Below, piece after piece: positions 31,250 through 41,544 of a DNA stretch of 64,000 nt. The stretch's first letter is position 1. Each line of letters starts with the position of its first letter. The stretch is taken from NCBI RefSeq assembly GCF_011386835.1, contig NC_088791.1, positions 13,516,998 through 13,580,997 on the forward strand, in the 5' to 3' direction. This stretch comes from Chrysemys picta bellii. Its lineage: Eukaryota > Chordata > Testudines > Emydidae. Below the pieces are notes generated by a model, which was not told the DNA's origin, searched no databases, and saw only the letters and a program-made list of their open reading frames with translations. The position numbers were made by a program, and so were the translations under genes.

Positions 31250-31710
31250 GAATGGCTTGCCACATATTTGTTTTTTGTAGCTTTCTTTAATAGAATCTTA
31301 GCAATTTTAACTGCCAATTTGGCTTTGCCATTTGACTGGCTGTGGTGTGGTGATGATGTAATATAACTGAATTCCCATTCCTGGGTAAATTGTAGAAACT
31401 CACTGCAAGAAAACTGTTTTTGTGTGGTAAAAAGGTCCATCTCTCATTTGCTCCCGAGTCTGTTGGGAATGCCGAATGTCTCTTTTTGCTGCTTTGCTTG
31501 CATTTCTCCACATGTATCATATCTGCTCACCATGTCTCGGATATTCTTGGTCACGTGTGGCCAGCATACAGTGTCTCTGGCTTTCTGGATAAAGGTTTGT
31601 ATTCCAGAATGGCTTTGATGTATTGTTGAGATAGTTTCTCTTCTCAGGGATCTGGAGATAATGATTTGAGTGCCTTTATGTATGACGTTGTCTCGTAGTT
31701 CTCGTTTCAT
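31250..31710 (-). pseudogene. Gypsy integrase remnant
   Basis: The minus-strand frames give a zinc-binding region ('TISTIHQSHSGIQTFIQKA' then 'DTVCWPHVTKNIRDMVSRY', 'DTCGEM') and the end of the catalytic core ('FTQEWEFSYITSSPHHSQS' and 'NGKAKLAVK'). In active Gypsy integrases the last motif reads NGKAE, the E being the third catalytic residue; here it is lysine. The first half of the core is shortened and the two parts lie in different frames. Non-functional. Confidence 0.7.
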
Positions 31711-31854
31711 CTCAACAATATTCTTGACAGTACTGCTGAGTGGGAAATTGATTTCCTATCCTGTGAACATTTTTGAGATTTCAAAAATATTCCCATTCCT
31801 CACTGGACGAAACTGAGATATTTAAATATTTTGACAAAAAATAAGAAACGCTCA

Positions 31855-32050
31855 CCCCAGGAGAGCCAATAGTCATGTGATTAGGACACTACTGGGATTT
31901 GGGAAATCCAGGTTCAAGTCCATGGTTTGCTGAATTTCCCAGGGACTTGAAGTTAGGTCTCCCATGTACTGGGTGTATGCCAAAACCACCAGGCTATTGG
32001 CTATTCTGGGGCAGGGCACTTCCTCTCTCTCATTTTGACCAGAAATTTCA
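31855..32050 (+). mobile_element. SINE-like repeat in the Gypsy remnant
   Basis: A tRNA-like head 'atgtgattaggacactactg' with B-box-like 'aggttcaagtccatgg' is followed by poorly matched body sequence and 'ggcagggcacttcctctctc'. It separates the Gypsy RNase H-integrase linker from the integrase. Confidence 0.5.
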
Positions 32051-32394
32051 CCTTGGCCCTAAGAAACCTTCTTGGTGACAGTTTTGGTGAAACTGATATG
32101 TTCCCACGAAAAGTTTTGATGAAAAATTGTTTCATCTAAGTATTCCCAATCAGCTCTACTTGAGAGGAAGGTAGGACTTCTCCCCAGGTGTCTGGCCATC
32201 CTGACAGAATGAGAGACATGAGCACTAGAAAATCTTTTGTCTTTTATGGTTTGTCCTTGGATATTTTCCAGCCCCTGCCTTGAAACTGGCCCATCATGGA
32301 CTTGGTTGATGCTTTCTAGCAGGTTGAGGATCTCATATTCATGTTCGGGTGCCGTATTTTCATGCTGCAAGGGTGATCAGGATAAGAAGTCAGC

Positions 32395-32935
32395 TATGTA
32401 CCTCTCAGTCCCTTTCTTGTGGTGTACATCTAAACTGTAGCATTGCTATTTCAGTAGCAAGCACTGGAGGCATTTGCTAGCATGGCACTTTAAAATGCTC
32501 CCTAGTGGTTTCTGGTCACTTTCTACTTGAACGATTTCTGATCCTTGAACATATTTCTCACGTGCAAGCACTAGTGAAAGACATTCCTTTCTAATTTGTT
32601 CTGTTGGCGATAGAGACCCTGATACAAAAACTACCGGTTGTCCCTTTTGTAGGAATGATACCCCAAATTCCGTCCCACTGGCATAACACTGGTTTCCTCT
32701 TTGTTCACCGTGTAATATTTCAGGATGGGATAGTTGGTCCCCAGCTCTTTGATATGTGCATTGACTGGCTGGTGTTGAGGTAACCATATCCATGCTGCAT
32801 CTTTGTCCAGTAGTCACCTCAGGGATTCGCCACATCAAACAGGTTTGGAAGAAACGTTGTCAGAGGGTTAACATATCCTGATAGCTGAACTGATTTAATA
32901 TCTTTAGGGGTGGGCAACTGTTGTATTGCTTTTAG
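32395..32935 (-). pseudogene. Gypsy RT connection and RNase H remnant
   Basis: On the minus strand the order is 'AIQQLPTPKDIKS' and 'LSGYVN' (RT thumb/connection), then RNase H pieces 'GQPVVFVSGSLSPTEQ', 'REKYVQG', 'VQVESDQKPLGSI', and the end 'HHKKGTERYIADFLS', the equivalent of the KGxxxxxADxLSR motif that closes Gypsy RNase H. Frames change and stops occur. The leading catalytic aspartate of RNase H is not recognisable in the open frame. Confidence 0.75.
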
Positions 32936-32936
32936 A

Positions 32937-33070
32937 CTCATAGAATATCAGGGCCAGAAGGGACCTCAGGAGGTCATCTAGTCCAACCCCCTGCTCAAAG
33001 CAGGACCAATCCCCTTTTGGGGGTCAGGTCATAGCCCTAGGGAAGTCAACACGTGTCCCCTGTATGGTAC
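32937..33070 (-). mobile_element. CR1 LINE 3' end
   Basis: It starts 'tcatagaatatcagggccag' and continues 'aagggacctcaggaggtcat' and 'ccccctgctcaaagcagga', the reverse complement of the CR1 tail. Lodged in the Gypsy remnant. Confidence 0.85.
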
Positions 33071-33126
33071 TGCCATCGATCGCAAGATGTTGTTTTTATT
33101 TAATTTTAAATTTACTTCCCTGGCTC

Positions 33127-33637
33127 CAGGCCCGGTGGAAGGATGTTTCGCGCCCTAGGCGAAACTTCCACCTTGCGCCCCCCCCCGTCCCCGAGCCCCC
33201 GCCCTGAGGCACCCCACCCCACGGCAGCTCCCCCCTCCTCCCTGAGGTGCCCCCCCCACCCCAGCTCACCCATGCCCTGCCTCCTCCTCAAGCACGCCGT
33301 CACTGCTTCACTTCTCCCGCCTCCCAGGCTTGTGGCGCCAATCAGTTTAGGCACCGCAAGCCTGGGAGGCGGGAGAAGTGAAGCAGCCACGGCGTGCTTG
33401 GGGAGGAGGCCGGTCAGGGTGAGCTGGGATGGGGAGTTCCCCTGCGTGCTGCCCCCCCCCCGCTGCAGGCGGTCCTCCCCGCGCTCCACTGCCCCAGCTC
33501 CCTCCGCCTAAATGCCGGCGGCGACCGGGGCGGCTGAAGAGCCGGCCGCCGCGGTCACTGCCGAAGAAAATGGCGCCCCCCAAATCCTAGTGCCCGAGGC
33601 GACCGCCTAGGTCGCCTAAATGGTTGCACCGGCCCTG
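33127..33637. mobile_element. Non-autonomous hAT-type element (511 bp), TIR CAGG(G)CCGGTG
   Basis: It starts 'caggcccggtgg' and ends 'caccggccctg', flanked by exact 8-bp repeats 'cctggctc' (33119-33126, 33638-33645). It is very G/C-rich and contains an internal inverted repeat around 'cttctcccgcctcccaggct' and 'agcctgggaggcgggagaag'. Long open frames on both strands reflect this composition. Related copies: 35626-35688 (end only), 56391-56570 (partial) and 60429-60605. Confidence 0.92.
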
Positions 33638-33645
33638 CCTGGCTC

Positions 33646-34060
33646 TTTCCAGCAGACAGATGAGGTAGTGCTGATCACAATCTGCCCCAGCTTCCGCCAT
33701 GCTGTCTCTGCACCCGTACCTCAGAATGTCATCAGCGGTGATGCTGAGCCCTGCGAGTGCTGGTCGTACACCCTGCTGGTTGTGCTGATATTCTTCCATT
33801 GAAGGTTTGCTCCCTAATGGCATTCTCAGCCACCCGTAGCTACCTGCTGTGTCCAGCGTGGGGTGAGGTAGCTGCTATCCTTATCCGGTAGCACTTGCCA
33901 ATATCTGTCTTTCGCATCAAATTCTGAGAATGCTTTTGCTTTTGCCAAGTCAGATTACATGTCTTTGTTGTGGGTATTTGGGAATGATCGCCTTTAAAGC
34001 GCTTGGGTCTATGCAAATGTGCAGCTTGCCTGGCTTCTCAACGGCTGTCATGCAGCTTAT
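33646..34060 (-). pseudogene. Gypsy reverse transcriptase remnant
   Basis: Minus-strand reading: 'KPGKLHICIDPSALKAII' (start of the palm, about 34040), 'AKAFSEFDAKDRYWQVLP' (about 33920, catalytic aspartate in FDAK), then 'LSITADDILRYG' (about 33730), in which the ADD pair matches the catalytic YxDD-type motif of Gypsy RTs, and 'DCDQHYLICLLERARQ' before the hAT insertion. Frame changes between segments show decay. An active enzyme would copy the element RNA inside virus-like particles. Confidence 0.8.
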
Positions 34061-34279
34061 CTGAATTGTGACTTTACCAATGATGCCTTCTTTCCCGTTT
34101 GCTTTATTGGGCTCTTTATTTTCTCTTTTAATGCAATGGGTACCTATGCAAGACAGACCTCCGTTGCAGCAGTGGTTGCTCAGCGCTTTTGAAAATCAGG
34201 CCTCCCCCAAATTTCAAGCTGGGCAGCCAGAAAATAAGGAACACAGAATTAGTGACCACCTCTGCAAAGTTTGGTTAAA

Positions 34280-34390
34280 GTGACCGGCTCAGTATCGCAT
34301 GGGAAATCTGGCAGAGGCAGGAACTGAATCCAGATCTTCAGGACAGCATTTAACTTCCTTAGCCATGAGACACGAGATTCTACTTCCTCT
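34280..34390 (-). mobile_element. SINE fragment, tRNA-like end
   Basis: Phrases 'tctggcagaggcaggaactg', 'aatccagatcttcaggacag' and 'ttaacttccttagccatgag' match the reverse complement of the SINE head. A Q-type foldback fragment ('gcgcttttgaaaatcaggcc') lies just left. Confidence 0.5.
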
Positions 34391-34397
34391 TCTTACA

Positions 34398-34692
34398 GGG
34401 CACGTCTTCACTACCCGCCGAATCGGCAGGTAGCAATCGATCTATTGGGGATCGACTTATCGCGTCTTCACTAGACGCGATAAAATCGATCCCCGATGGC
34501 TCTTCTCTCGACTCCGGAAATCCACCGCGGCAAGAGGCGGAAGCGGAGTCGACGGCGGCGTGGCAGCCGTCGACTCGCTGCCGTCCTCACAGCCAGGTAA
34601 GTCGACCTAAAATATGCCACTTCAGCTACGCTATTCACGTAGCTGAAGTTGCGTATCTTAAGTCGACCCCGCCCTGTAGTGTAGATCTAGCC
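34398..34692. mobile_element. PIF/Harbinger-like MITE with strong hairpins
   Basis: The start 'gggcacgtcttcactac' and the end 'gtagtgtagatctagcc' are inverted repeats flanked by ACA on both sides (34395-34397, 34693-34695). It has the same two internal foldbacks as 17616-17911: one around 34619-34649 and one on 'gacttatcgcgtcttc' / 'tagacgcgataa'. The middle is CpG-rich. Confidence 0.75.
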
Positions 34693-34759
34693 ACAGTCTC
34701 TGGCCTCATTCACCTTTATATACACCTTTATATACACCCCTGTATATACACCTTTTCCA

Positions 34760-34918
34760 CAGGGCTGCCCAGAGGATTCAGGGGGCCTGGGGCAAAGCAA
34801 TTTTGGGGGCCCCGTGCATAAAAAAAAGTTGCAATGCTATAGAATACTATATTCTCGTGGGGGGCCCTGTGGGGCCCGGGGCAAATTGCCCCACTTGCCC
34901 CCCCCCCAGGTGGCCCTG
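34760..34918. mobile_element. Non-autonomous hAT-type element (159 bp), TIR CAGGGC(T/C)(G/A)CC
   Basis: It starts 'cagggctgcccagagg', ends 'ccaggtggccctg', and is flanked by exact 8-bp repeats 'cttttcca' (34752-34759, 34919-34926). No ORF. Confidence 0.88.
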
Positions 34919-34926
34919 CTTTTCCA

Positions 34927-35625
34927 CAAATGTAGCAGAGATCCTACAGACAACAGCCTCCTTCTCTACACTTCCCTAACCCAGACCAGGTCCATCCTGT
35001 GCACTGAACGAAGCAGATATAAAGGAGCCTTGTAAATTCCAGTTACACCTAAGGCCCCTTTACACTGCCAAGTAGCTCATTCCTGCCCGTGAAGGGACAT
35101 GAGCTGTGTCAGACTGGGGGCGACTCTGTAATAAAATACTGTTTGTGACACAGCTATTGGGATGTTCACTGCATGACTGCACCAGGTTAAATCAAGTGTT
35201 GTGGGGTAACACGCAGGAAGATGAAACAATGATAGGAGATGGGAAGGCCCACAGCAAAGACTTCGGGGGTTTAGAGACAAATGCCTAGGAAGCTCCTATT
35301 TCCTTAGCTCCAGCCAATTAACACAACTTGTTTCACCAGCGGCTGGGAACTGGCAGATCAAGAGAAGTATAAACAGTTAAAAAGTCCAGAGATCTGGGAG
35401 TTTTGTGGGAGCTGTTCACAGGAACAGATTGGCTAAGCTACCCTCTTGAGGGTCTGAAGAAGCTAGGCCTTACATGCCAGGATGGTAGGGATTTAGGCAA
35501 GATAGCCGTGTGTATAGACTGTTGTTTTAAAATCCTGCTTCCCTTATGTTGTGCTTCGTTCCTACTGTTAAAATGAAATGTTACTTCGGGATCAGAAGTT
35601 TGGTGTATTCGCCACTGCTGACAGG
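34927..35625. other. No recognisable feature
   Basis: Nothing recognised; no exon-like structure. Confidence 0.35.
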
Positions 35626-35763
35626 CGCCCCCCAAATCCTAGCGCCCTAGGCGACCGCCTAGGTCACCTAAATGGTTGCACCGGCCCTGCCTGGCTCTTC
35701 CCAGCAGACAGATGAGGTGGTGTTGATCATGATCTGCCCCAGCTTCCGCCATGCTGGCAAGAA
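35626..35763 (-). repeat. Second copy of a hAT/Gypsy junction
   Basis: This 138-bp stretch repeats 33583-33723 at roughly nine bases in ten: the right end of the 511-bp hAT element, its 'cctggctc' flank, and about 70 bp of the Gypsy RT remnant beyond. Because it includes the element end plus the same flanking DNA, it is a copy of an already nested sequence rather than an independent hAT insertion. Confidence 0.8.
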
Positions 35764-35944
35764 TTGCAAGTCAGACCTGCTGGGGAAGCATGGCTGGTAC
35801 ATGAGGTGCTGTAGCCTAGGGCCCGGTCTAAGAGAATCACATGATTCCATCCGAGGGAAGTAAAGGCACAAGGCCTGAGATGTGAAGGGCTGCACTTAGA
35901 GAGACCGGAGAAGTGGTCACACATGCAGCTAGCTCTGTGATCGT

Positions 35945-36073
35945 GACATAAGCTGTATTAGTATGAAGCACCTTTATACAGTAAAACTGCATCCATATTA
36001 GCTATATCAGCAAAATATCACACTTCTAGCCAATATAGTTATACCAGAACAAAATCTGTGTGTAGACCAGGCC
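35945..36073 (-). mobile_element. PIF/Harbinger-like MITE, end fragment
   Basis: The right end 'gtgtgtagaccaggcc' is the reverse complement of starts such as 'ggcctggtctgcactac' at 15665, and the internal 'ctatatcagcaaaat' is A/T-rich as in that copy. The other terminus is missing. Confidence 0.5.
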
Positions 36074-36079
36074 TGAAAG

Positions 36080-37200
36080 TAAATGAGAATTAGGCCCTAC
36101 AAGGCCAAATAGTGCTAGTCCAGTGTTTCAGACACTGAGTGCAGAACATATTTTTTATATGGGTAACTTGTTGGAAAACACCAAGTGGGGGTGTGAGAAA
36201 GTTAAGTTGATAATCTATTCTCTGCTTTTGGCAGGTTGACAAGAATATGCTGTAGGCTTTAGGTAACCTGAATATCACTTAGCCTCTCATGCTGTCTATC
36301 TTACCGCCCCGCCAAAAAAAAAAAAAGAAAAAAAAGGAGAAACGAGAAAATGAAAGTTGCGTTCCAGAATGGCCGTGTGTATAAAACAGTCCAGGCAAAG
36401 AAAGCTCTTCTGCGCTATCCGTGTTTACAAACTACCCTGTTACCACCCCACAGTTAGATCAGATTTCCATTCTGATGAAGTGGATGTAAAGAGGTTGTTA
36501 TTGCCACTATAACAACACTTCAGCCCAATTGGCAGAGCTGTGCATTTCACCTTGTTTTAATGTGGTTGGTAAAACAGCCTCTTTGGGGTTCTTCTGATTA
36601 GCCAAAGGGTTTTGAGTTAATCACCTGTGGTTCTCATCCTACAGTGTTTGAATACTAGCTGGGTTTTGGAAGGGATTCAAAAGGCTGCAAGTAAATGAAA
36701 ACCTCCACAGGTCTTGGCAGGTTAGATAGTGGTGGATAGTGGGATTGCTTAATAAAGCAGTTCAGTTCAAAGTGAAGGTAGATGGAGTGGAAGATCATAG
36801 CACAGATGCTAGCCAGGGTATTTCAGTTGTCATTAAAACATGCCGGTACATGAATTATTGGTAGAATTAGATATCCAGTGATGCATGAATATGAAGCCAA
36901 TAGATGTGAAGAGAGGAACCCATCCAACTCTTTAGTAAGTTTTAATGCATTGGCAATTTGTTTAACTTAGTTATTGGAAGTCTGATGTGTTTTATCAGCC
37001 CTCCAGTATACTGGCAACTTTTCTGAGAATTTGTCAGCACTCAGACCCCGCGGAAAAAAGAAACGTTTTTTCAGATCATATACAGCGCCTTTTGTAAGTG
37101 AATTTAGTGGGTATGAAAGTGATGGCTTAATTGCACTTGTATAAGTCTGGCATACTTGTCCACACAACCCATCCTTGCCAATGTCCTTCCCTCCCAACCA
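36080..37200. other. No recognisable feature
   Basis: Apparently unique DNA apart from an A-rich run at 36316-36337. Confidence 0.35.
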
Positions 37201-37204
37201 GCCA

Positions 37205-37355
37205 ACCTCCAGATCAGAGGGCAAGATTTTCAGTAGTGACTTCGGATGCCTCAGTTTTTGAGATTCCAACGTTAAGCGTCTTAAAGGAGCCTCATTTTCA
37301 GAGCACAAGCGCTCAGCAGAATCGAGGCATCCAAATTCATTAGTCACTTTTGAGA
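37205..37355. repeat. Foldback interspersed repeat (Q type)
   Basis: 'caagattttcagtagtgact' and 'tagtcacttttgagaatgct' are self-complementary ends around 'gatgcctcagtttttgagat'. Related to 15215-15345. Confidence 0.45.
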
Positions 37356-37359
37356 ATGC

Positions 37360-37855
37360 TGGCTAGAGGCTACCAGGCTGCATGGTGGTTTTGTGGTGCC
37401 GATAAATAGAGACCAGAAGTTAGGAAACCATGTCATTGGTTTTGTGTGCTCCAGAGAAGACTTACATTTCTCAAGAGCTATAGGGTTGCCAGACATGTTT
37501 TGGCGTCAGTTCTGCTCTCAGATGCTGCAGAGAGGAGAATTTGGCCTATTTAAAATAGTTACAAATTTAACTATTTTTAAAACTAGTTGATTGTCTCCAT
37601 CTAGTAAGTTCATAGTGAAGCTATGTCCACATCACAAAGTGCCTGATCCAAAGCAACCTTAATGTGCAGCCTTAATTCAGCCCCCTTTTGCCTATGCATA
37701 CGTGTGTATGGAGGATTAGGTGCAAGAACCTTCTCCTCTGTGTCTCCCCTCATCTGTAGTAACCTTCCTGGGTCTCTGTCTTCCTACCTCGCCTACACCT
37801 CATCTTAGATAAAGCCTTAGTTGAAAGTATCTCTTTTCACCTTTGCCTTTACCTT
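37360..37855. other. No recognisable feature
   Basis: Nothing recognised. Confidence 0.35.
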
Positions 37856-37858
37856 TTA

Positions 37859-38172
37859 GGCTGAGTCTACATTATGAGCTAGGGCTGTGATTCCCAGCGT
37901 GCGTACATATACTCGCACTAGCTCGATGAGAGCTAGCGTGCGTATAAATAGTAGTTTAACTGCAGTAGCATGGGCAGGAGTGGCATGGCTTAGCCGGGCT
38001 GAGTACAAAGCTGCCCAAAGCACATGGGTACATACTTGACAGAGATAAGCCATGCAACCACTGTCCATGTTGTGGTGGCAACACTGCTATTTATACCTGC
38101 ACTAGCGCTCACTGAGCTAGCACAAGTATATAAGCTGGAAATCACCCCCTACCTCATAGTGTAGATGTAGCC
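37859..38172. mobile_element. PIF/Harbinger-like MITE
   Basis: The ends 'ggctgagtctacattatgag' and 'ctcatagtgtagatgtagcc' are near-perfect inverted repeats of about 20 bp, flanked by TTA (37856-37858, 38173-38175). It is homologous to 9090-9445. No ORF. This is the best-preserved copy of its type in the window. Confidence 0.85.
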
Positions 38173-38319
38173 TTAGTTTTTCATTTTTTACCTAGATATA
38201 TTTCCACAGCAGTTTTCTGGAATGTATTTTATATGACATACAGCCCAATTTCTTATAACTTACTGTAAAGTCTTTCACATAGAGCTTGTATGAAAGACCT
38301 GTAGTGATCATTGGGGCCT

Positions 38320-39540
38320 GGTAGGCCTCCCTCACCTGGGAGCCCTATAGTAGGGAAGTGAATACAAGTTTATAAAGGGTTACGACAATCTGTTACCATA
38401 AGTGTGAACGAAAAAAAGGTTCAAAAGGAAGACAAAGACTAAATTAGTCCAAACAAAAAGGCCCACTCATATAACTCAGACTGTGCAAAAAACAGGTTTA
38501 TTAAACAAGACAAGTGTGGTGCCTGAAACAAATGAATGGATTATTAAACAAGACAAGTGTGGTGCCTGAAACGAATGAACGGAAATTGCTGTGTCAAAAA
38601 GTAGGCCTAATTAGTAAACAAAATAATGAGGGGATGGGCTCTTCCACCCATCACTCCCTTTTGGGGGCCATACAATTTTTTTTGAGAGTACAACATTTAC
38701 TGACTGTAAGAAGGGGATGGAGTGAATTTCACCATCATGGCTACCACCCTCACCATCTCCTGGTAACCAGAGATATATCTGGGCCTTTGTCATCCAGATC
38801 CTGAGAGATGGCCTGATGTGGCCCAAAGTGACATTGCCACTTCCACTGGCTCTGACTGAATCACAAACACAACCTGGGATGTGAGATTTTGTCCCACCGT
38901 GTGTCCTTTTCCTCCCCTCCTTATTTCTTCTCTTTCCTAGCCTTGTCCTTTTTCCTTCTGTTGAATAAAGGTCTGACTTAGCCTGACGAAGTCACACATT
39001 TTGCAACACTGCTGTAAGCCTGTGACTAGAAAGTCAGCTAAAAGCAGTGCCCTAAACAGCCTGATGCTGGTACAAGTTTTCCAGGTCTCAAAACGGCTAA
39101 TAAAACGGCATGCCATGCCTGTGTTTTTATAGCAGTGAGGTTGCAAGTGAGAGTCAAAGCCAGAAACAGAAGTGGCCTTTTTCGATCTTTACTATTCTTT
39201 TCTCTTCCCTTCTGGGTGTGCTTGTCATGTTTTGTGTTCTAGGAAACAGAATAAACTTTAACAACAACAGCTCCAGCCCCTCTAACTAACTTCTCTTTTC
39301 TCTCCAGAAATAGTCATGACCATCTTTAATACTGTCTACATTAAAGGTCAAATAGGAGGGTTTCCTTCTAAAAACTTTCTCCAACTAGAAGGAAAAGGAC
39401 AAGGGACATTGTTAAAATAAAAGCCTTCCTCGATACTTTACATTTCAAATGTTTTAACTGTTTTTCCTTCTGTTCTGTATCTTTAATAAAAAGTTAACGA
39501 CAATGCAGTAATGTTTGCCTTGGTACAAAGTCTCTGTGTT
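38320..39540 (+). other. Unassigned stretch with a 43-bp tandem duplication and several AATAAA signals
   Basis: 38498-38540 is repeated directly at 38541-38583 with two substitutions. Five AATAAA hexamers on the plus strand lie at 38964, 39099, 39250, 39416 and 39485. These could belong to a retroelement LTR or to a gene 3' UTR, but no coding segment is attached and I recognise no family. Confidence 0.35.
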
Positions 39541-39580
39541 CCAAACCCCAAGCCTTGTTTAACACTGTTTAATGTTAGAC

Positions 39581-39782
39581 CAGGGATCGGCAACCTTTGG
39601 CATGCGGCCCATCAGGGAAATCAGCTGGCAGGCTGGGACAGTTTGTTTACCTGCAGCTCCACAGGTTTGGCCGATCGCAGCTCCCGCTGGCCGCGGTTTG
39701 CCGTTCCAGGCCAATGGGGGCTGCGCGAAGCAGTGTGGCCCAACGGATGTGCTAATAGCTGCTTCCCGCAGCCCCCATTGGC
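39581..39782 (+). mobile_element. hAT-type element, TIR CAGGGATCGGCAACC, right end missing
   Basis: It begins 'cagggatcggcaacctttgg' and follows 18918-19192 through 'ggccgatcgcagctcccgct' and 'ggtttgccgttccaggccaa' to about 39782. It stops at the Gypsy LTR (39789), and the missing right end is not found on the other side of the Gypsy element. Confidence 0.8.
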
Positions 39783-39788
39783 CAAAGC

Positions 39789-40184
39789 TGCTTAAGGCTG
39801 TCCTCCCTGGGCCTCTTCCTCCCCCAGGGGGTCATCTTAGGCCAAGGTTTTCCCCGGGTGGAGAAACCCAAACCACAATAGGTAAGAGGGGGGTTACCAC
39901 TGTCTAAGGTCCACTCGGTACTTCCCTCTTTGGTTGTCTCAGGGGTGGGTCCCATTGGGCAGTTGTATCAGAGTCTTAGGCTTCCCTTGGCCCTGCTGGA
40001 GCTGTGAGCTGCAGGCCTGCTCACCTCCGGCTCTGCCACCCAAATGAGCTAATTCCCTGCCTTTAATTGCTCCAGCAGATGGAACATTTGCTGCAGGTGT
40101 GGTGGGGTGGGGCGGAGCAGGCTGAGCCCAAAATAATCCCTCAACCCCTTGTTGCCTAGTGTGGGGTTTGTACATCCCATCACA
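39789..40184 (-). repeat. Gypsy 3' LTR (396 bp)
   Basis: On the minus strand it starts TGTGATGGGATG (at 40184) and ends CCTTAAGCA (at 39789). It aligns with the split 5' LTR through 'aaggttttcccc', 'gggtaccactg'-like sequence, 'tcagagtcttaggcttccct' and 'ttgctgcaggtgtggtgg', with substitutions and an indel of about 25 bp. The divergence indicates an old insertion. Confidence 0.85.
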
Positions 40185-40199
40185 CACTCTCCCCATCAA
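40185..40199 (-). promoter_or_regulatory. Polypurine tract of the Gmr1-like element
   Basis: On the minus strand 'ttgatggggagagtg' stands directly against the 3' LTR start TGTGATG. It is the expected primer site for plus-strand DNA synthesis and fixes the LTR boundary. Confidence 0.65.
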
Positions 40200-40239
40200 G
40201 ATGGAGCCAGGGCAGCTGGGGCCATCTAATTGCTCCCCT

Positions 40240-41535
40240 ACTTCCTTGGAAAAGAAGTCAGTCTTCTGCTGGGCTTTGCCGGTTTGGTGCTGAACTTGGA
40301 ATGCGTAGGGCTGAAGTGACAGGTACCAGCACATCAGGCAGGGATTTGTGTCCTTCATGGTGTTTAGTCACCTTAACAGGGCCTGGTTGGGGACAAGCTT
40401 GAATGGGTTTCCCAGGAGATAGTATCGGAGTGACTCTACAGCCCATTTTACTGCCAGGCCCTCCTTCTGTATGACAGAGTTGACCCATTTTTGTGGGAAC
40501 AGTTTGTGGCTCAAATAGAGCATAGGGTGCTCCTCCCCCTTTATTTCCTGTGATAAAGCAGCTCCCAGTCCCACATCGGAAGCATCTGTCTGCAAAATGA
40601 ATTCTTTGGAGAAGTCTGGCCTGAACAGAACCAGCTCTGTACAGAGGCATTCTTTCAATTCTTGAAAGGCCTTTTCCCAGGCCTCGGACCAGTGCACTTT
40701 CTTGGGGCCGTTGTTCATAAACAGATCTGTGAGAGGGGCTGCGATCATTGAGAACCCCGGTACAAACCAGCAGTAGTAGCCAGCAGGTCCCCAAAAACTC
40801 CTGACCTGTTTCTTGGTGGTAGGGCATGGGGTGTCTTTGAGGGCCTGGACTTTATCTATAAGAGGCCGGATCTGTCCTTTCCCCAAAATGTATCCCAGGT
40901 AGGTGGTTTCTTCTTTCCCTTTTTTACATTTTGCAGGGTTTGCTGTTAGTCCAGCGTGTCGCGGGGAGCGGAGCATAGCCGCCACTTGGGCCAGATGTTC
41001 TTCCCAGGTTCGGCAGTAGATGACTACATCATCTAAATAGGCTGCAGGGTATGAGTTATGGGGTTGTAAAATCTGGGCCATCAGGCGTTGGAATGTCGCG
41101 GGTGCCCCATGGAGTCTAAAGTGCATAGTTTGAAACTGGTAAAGGCCAAATGGAATGGCAAAGGCAGTTTTTTTCTTGCTATTCTGGTGTGAGTGGGATT
41201 TGCCAATACCCCTTAGTTAAGTCTAAGGTGGTGATATACTGAGCTTCGCCTAGTCAGTCTAGCAGTTCATTCACACGGGACATGGGGTAGGTGTCAAATT
41301 TGGAAATTGCATTGACCTTCCTGAAGTCAATGCAGAACTGGATATTGCCATCTGGCTTTGGGACTAATGCGACAGGGCTCCGCCACTCACTGCGGGATTC
41401 TTCTATGACCCCAAGCTCCAACATAGTTTGGACTTCCTGGTTTTACTGCCTCACACACTTTCTGGGGAAGTGGCCGAGAGGTTTTCCTAGACAATCTGTC
41501 CAGGTTCAGTCTGGATGTGGTGGTGGTCTATACCA
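40240..41535 (-). pseudogene. Gypsy reverse transcriptase and RNase H
   Basis: Minus-strand motifs in order: a pre-RT 'HHHIQTEPG' segment (about 41525), 'ESRSEWRSPVALVPKPDG' and 'FCIDFRKVNA' (about 41390-41320), 'TLDLTKGYWQIPL' with the first catalytic aspartate (about 41230), 'APATFQRLMAQ' and 'AAYLDDVVIYCRTWEEHL' with the catalytic YLDD (about 41030). RNase H follows: 'FILQTDASDVGLGAALSQ' (about 40590) with the first aspartate, 'EGLAVKWAVESLRYYL', and near 40270 a degenerate closing motif 'GKAQQKTDFFSKE'. The longest open piece is 252 codons (41126-40368). Stops at about 41260 and 41190 and a frame change before 41126 disable it. Confidence 0.88.
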
Positions 41536-41544
41536 ATTCATTGA

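Larger units (their letters stand above)
31250..34060 (-). mobile_element. Gypsy remnant with conventional pol order, multiply interrupted
   Basis: Minus-strand pieces run in the order RT (34060 to 33646), RT connection and RNase H (32935 to 32395), then integrase (31710 to 31250). This is the usual Ty3/Gypsy order, unlike the element at 39789-46319. Three later insertions interrupt it: a hAT element (33127-33637), a CR1 tail (32937-33070) and a SINE-like repeat (31855-32050). No LTRs were recognised at either end. Confidence 0.75.

Noticed and set aside
33112..33583. Overlapping open frames of 78-125 codons
   Set aside because: Composition effect of the G/C-rich 511-bp hAT element bounded by exact 8-bp repeats.
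38498..38583. Start of a CRISPR-like or satellite array
   Set aside because: Only two directly adjacent copies without spacers; a simple tandem duplication.
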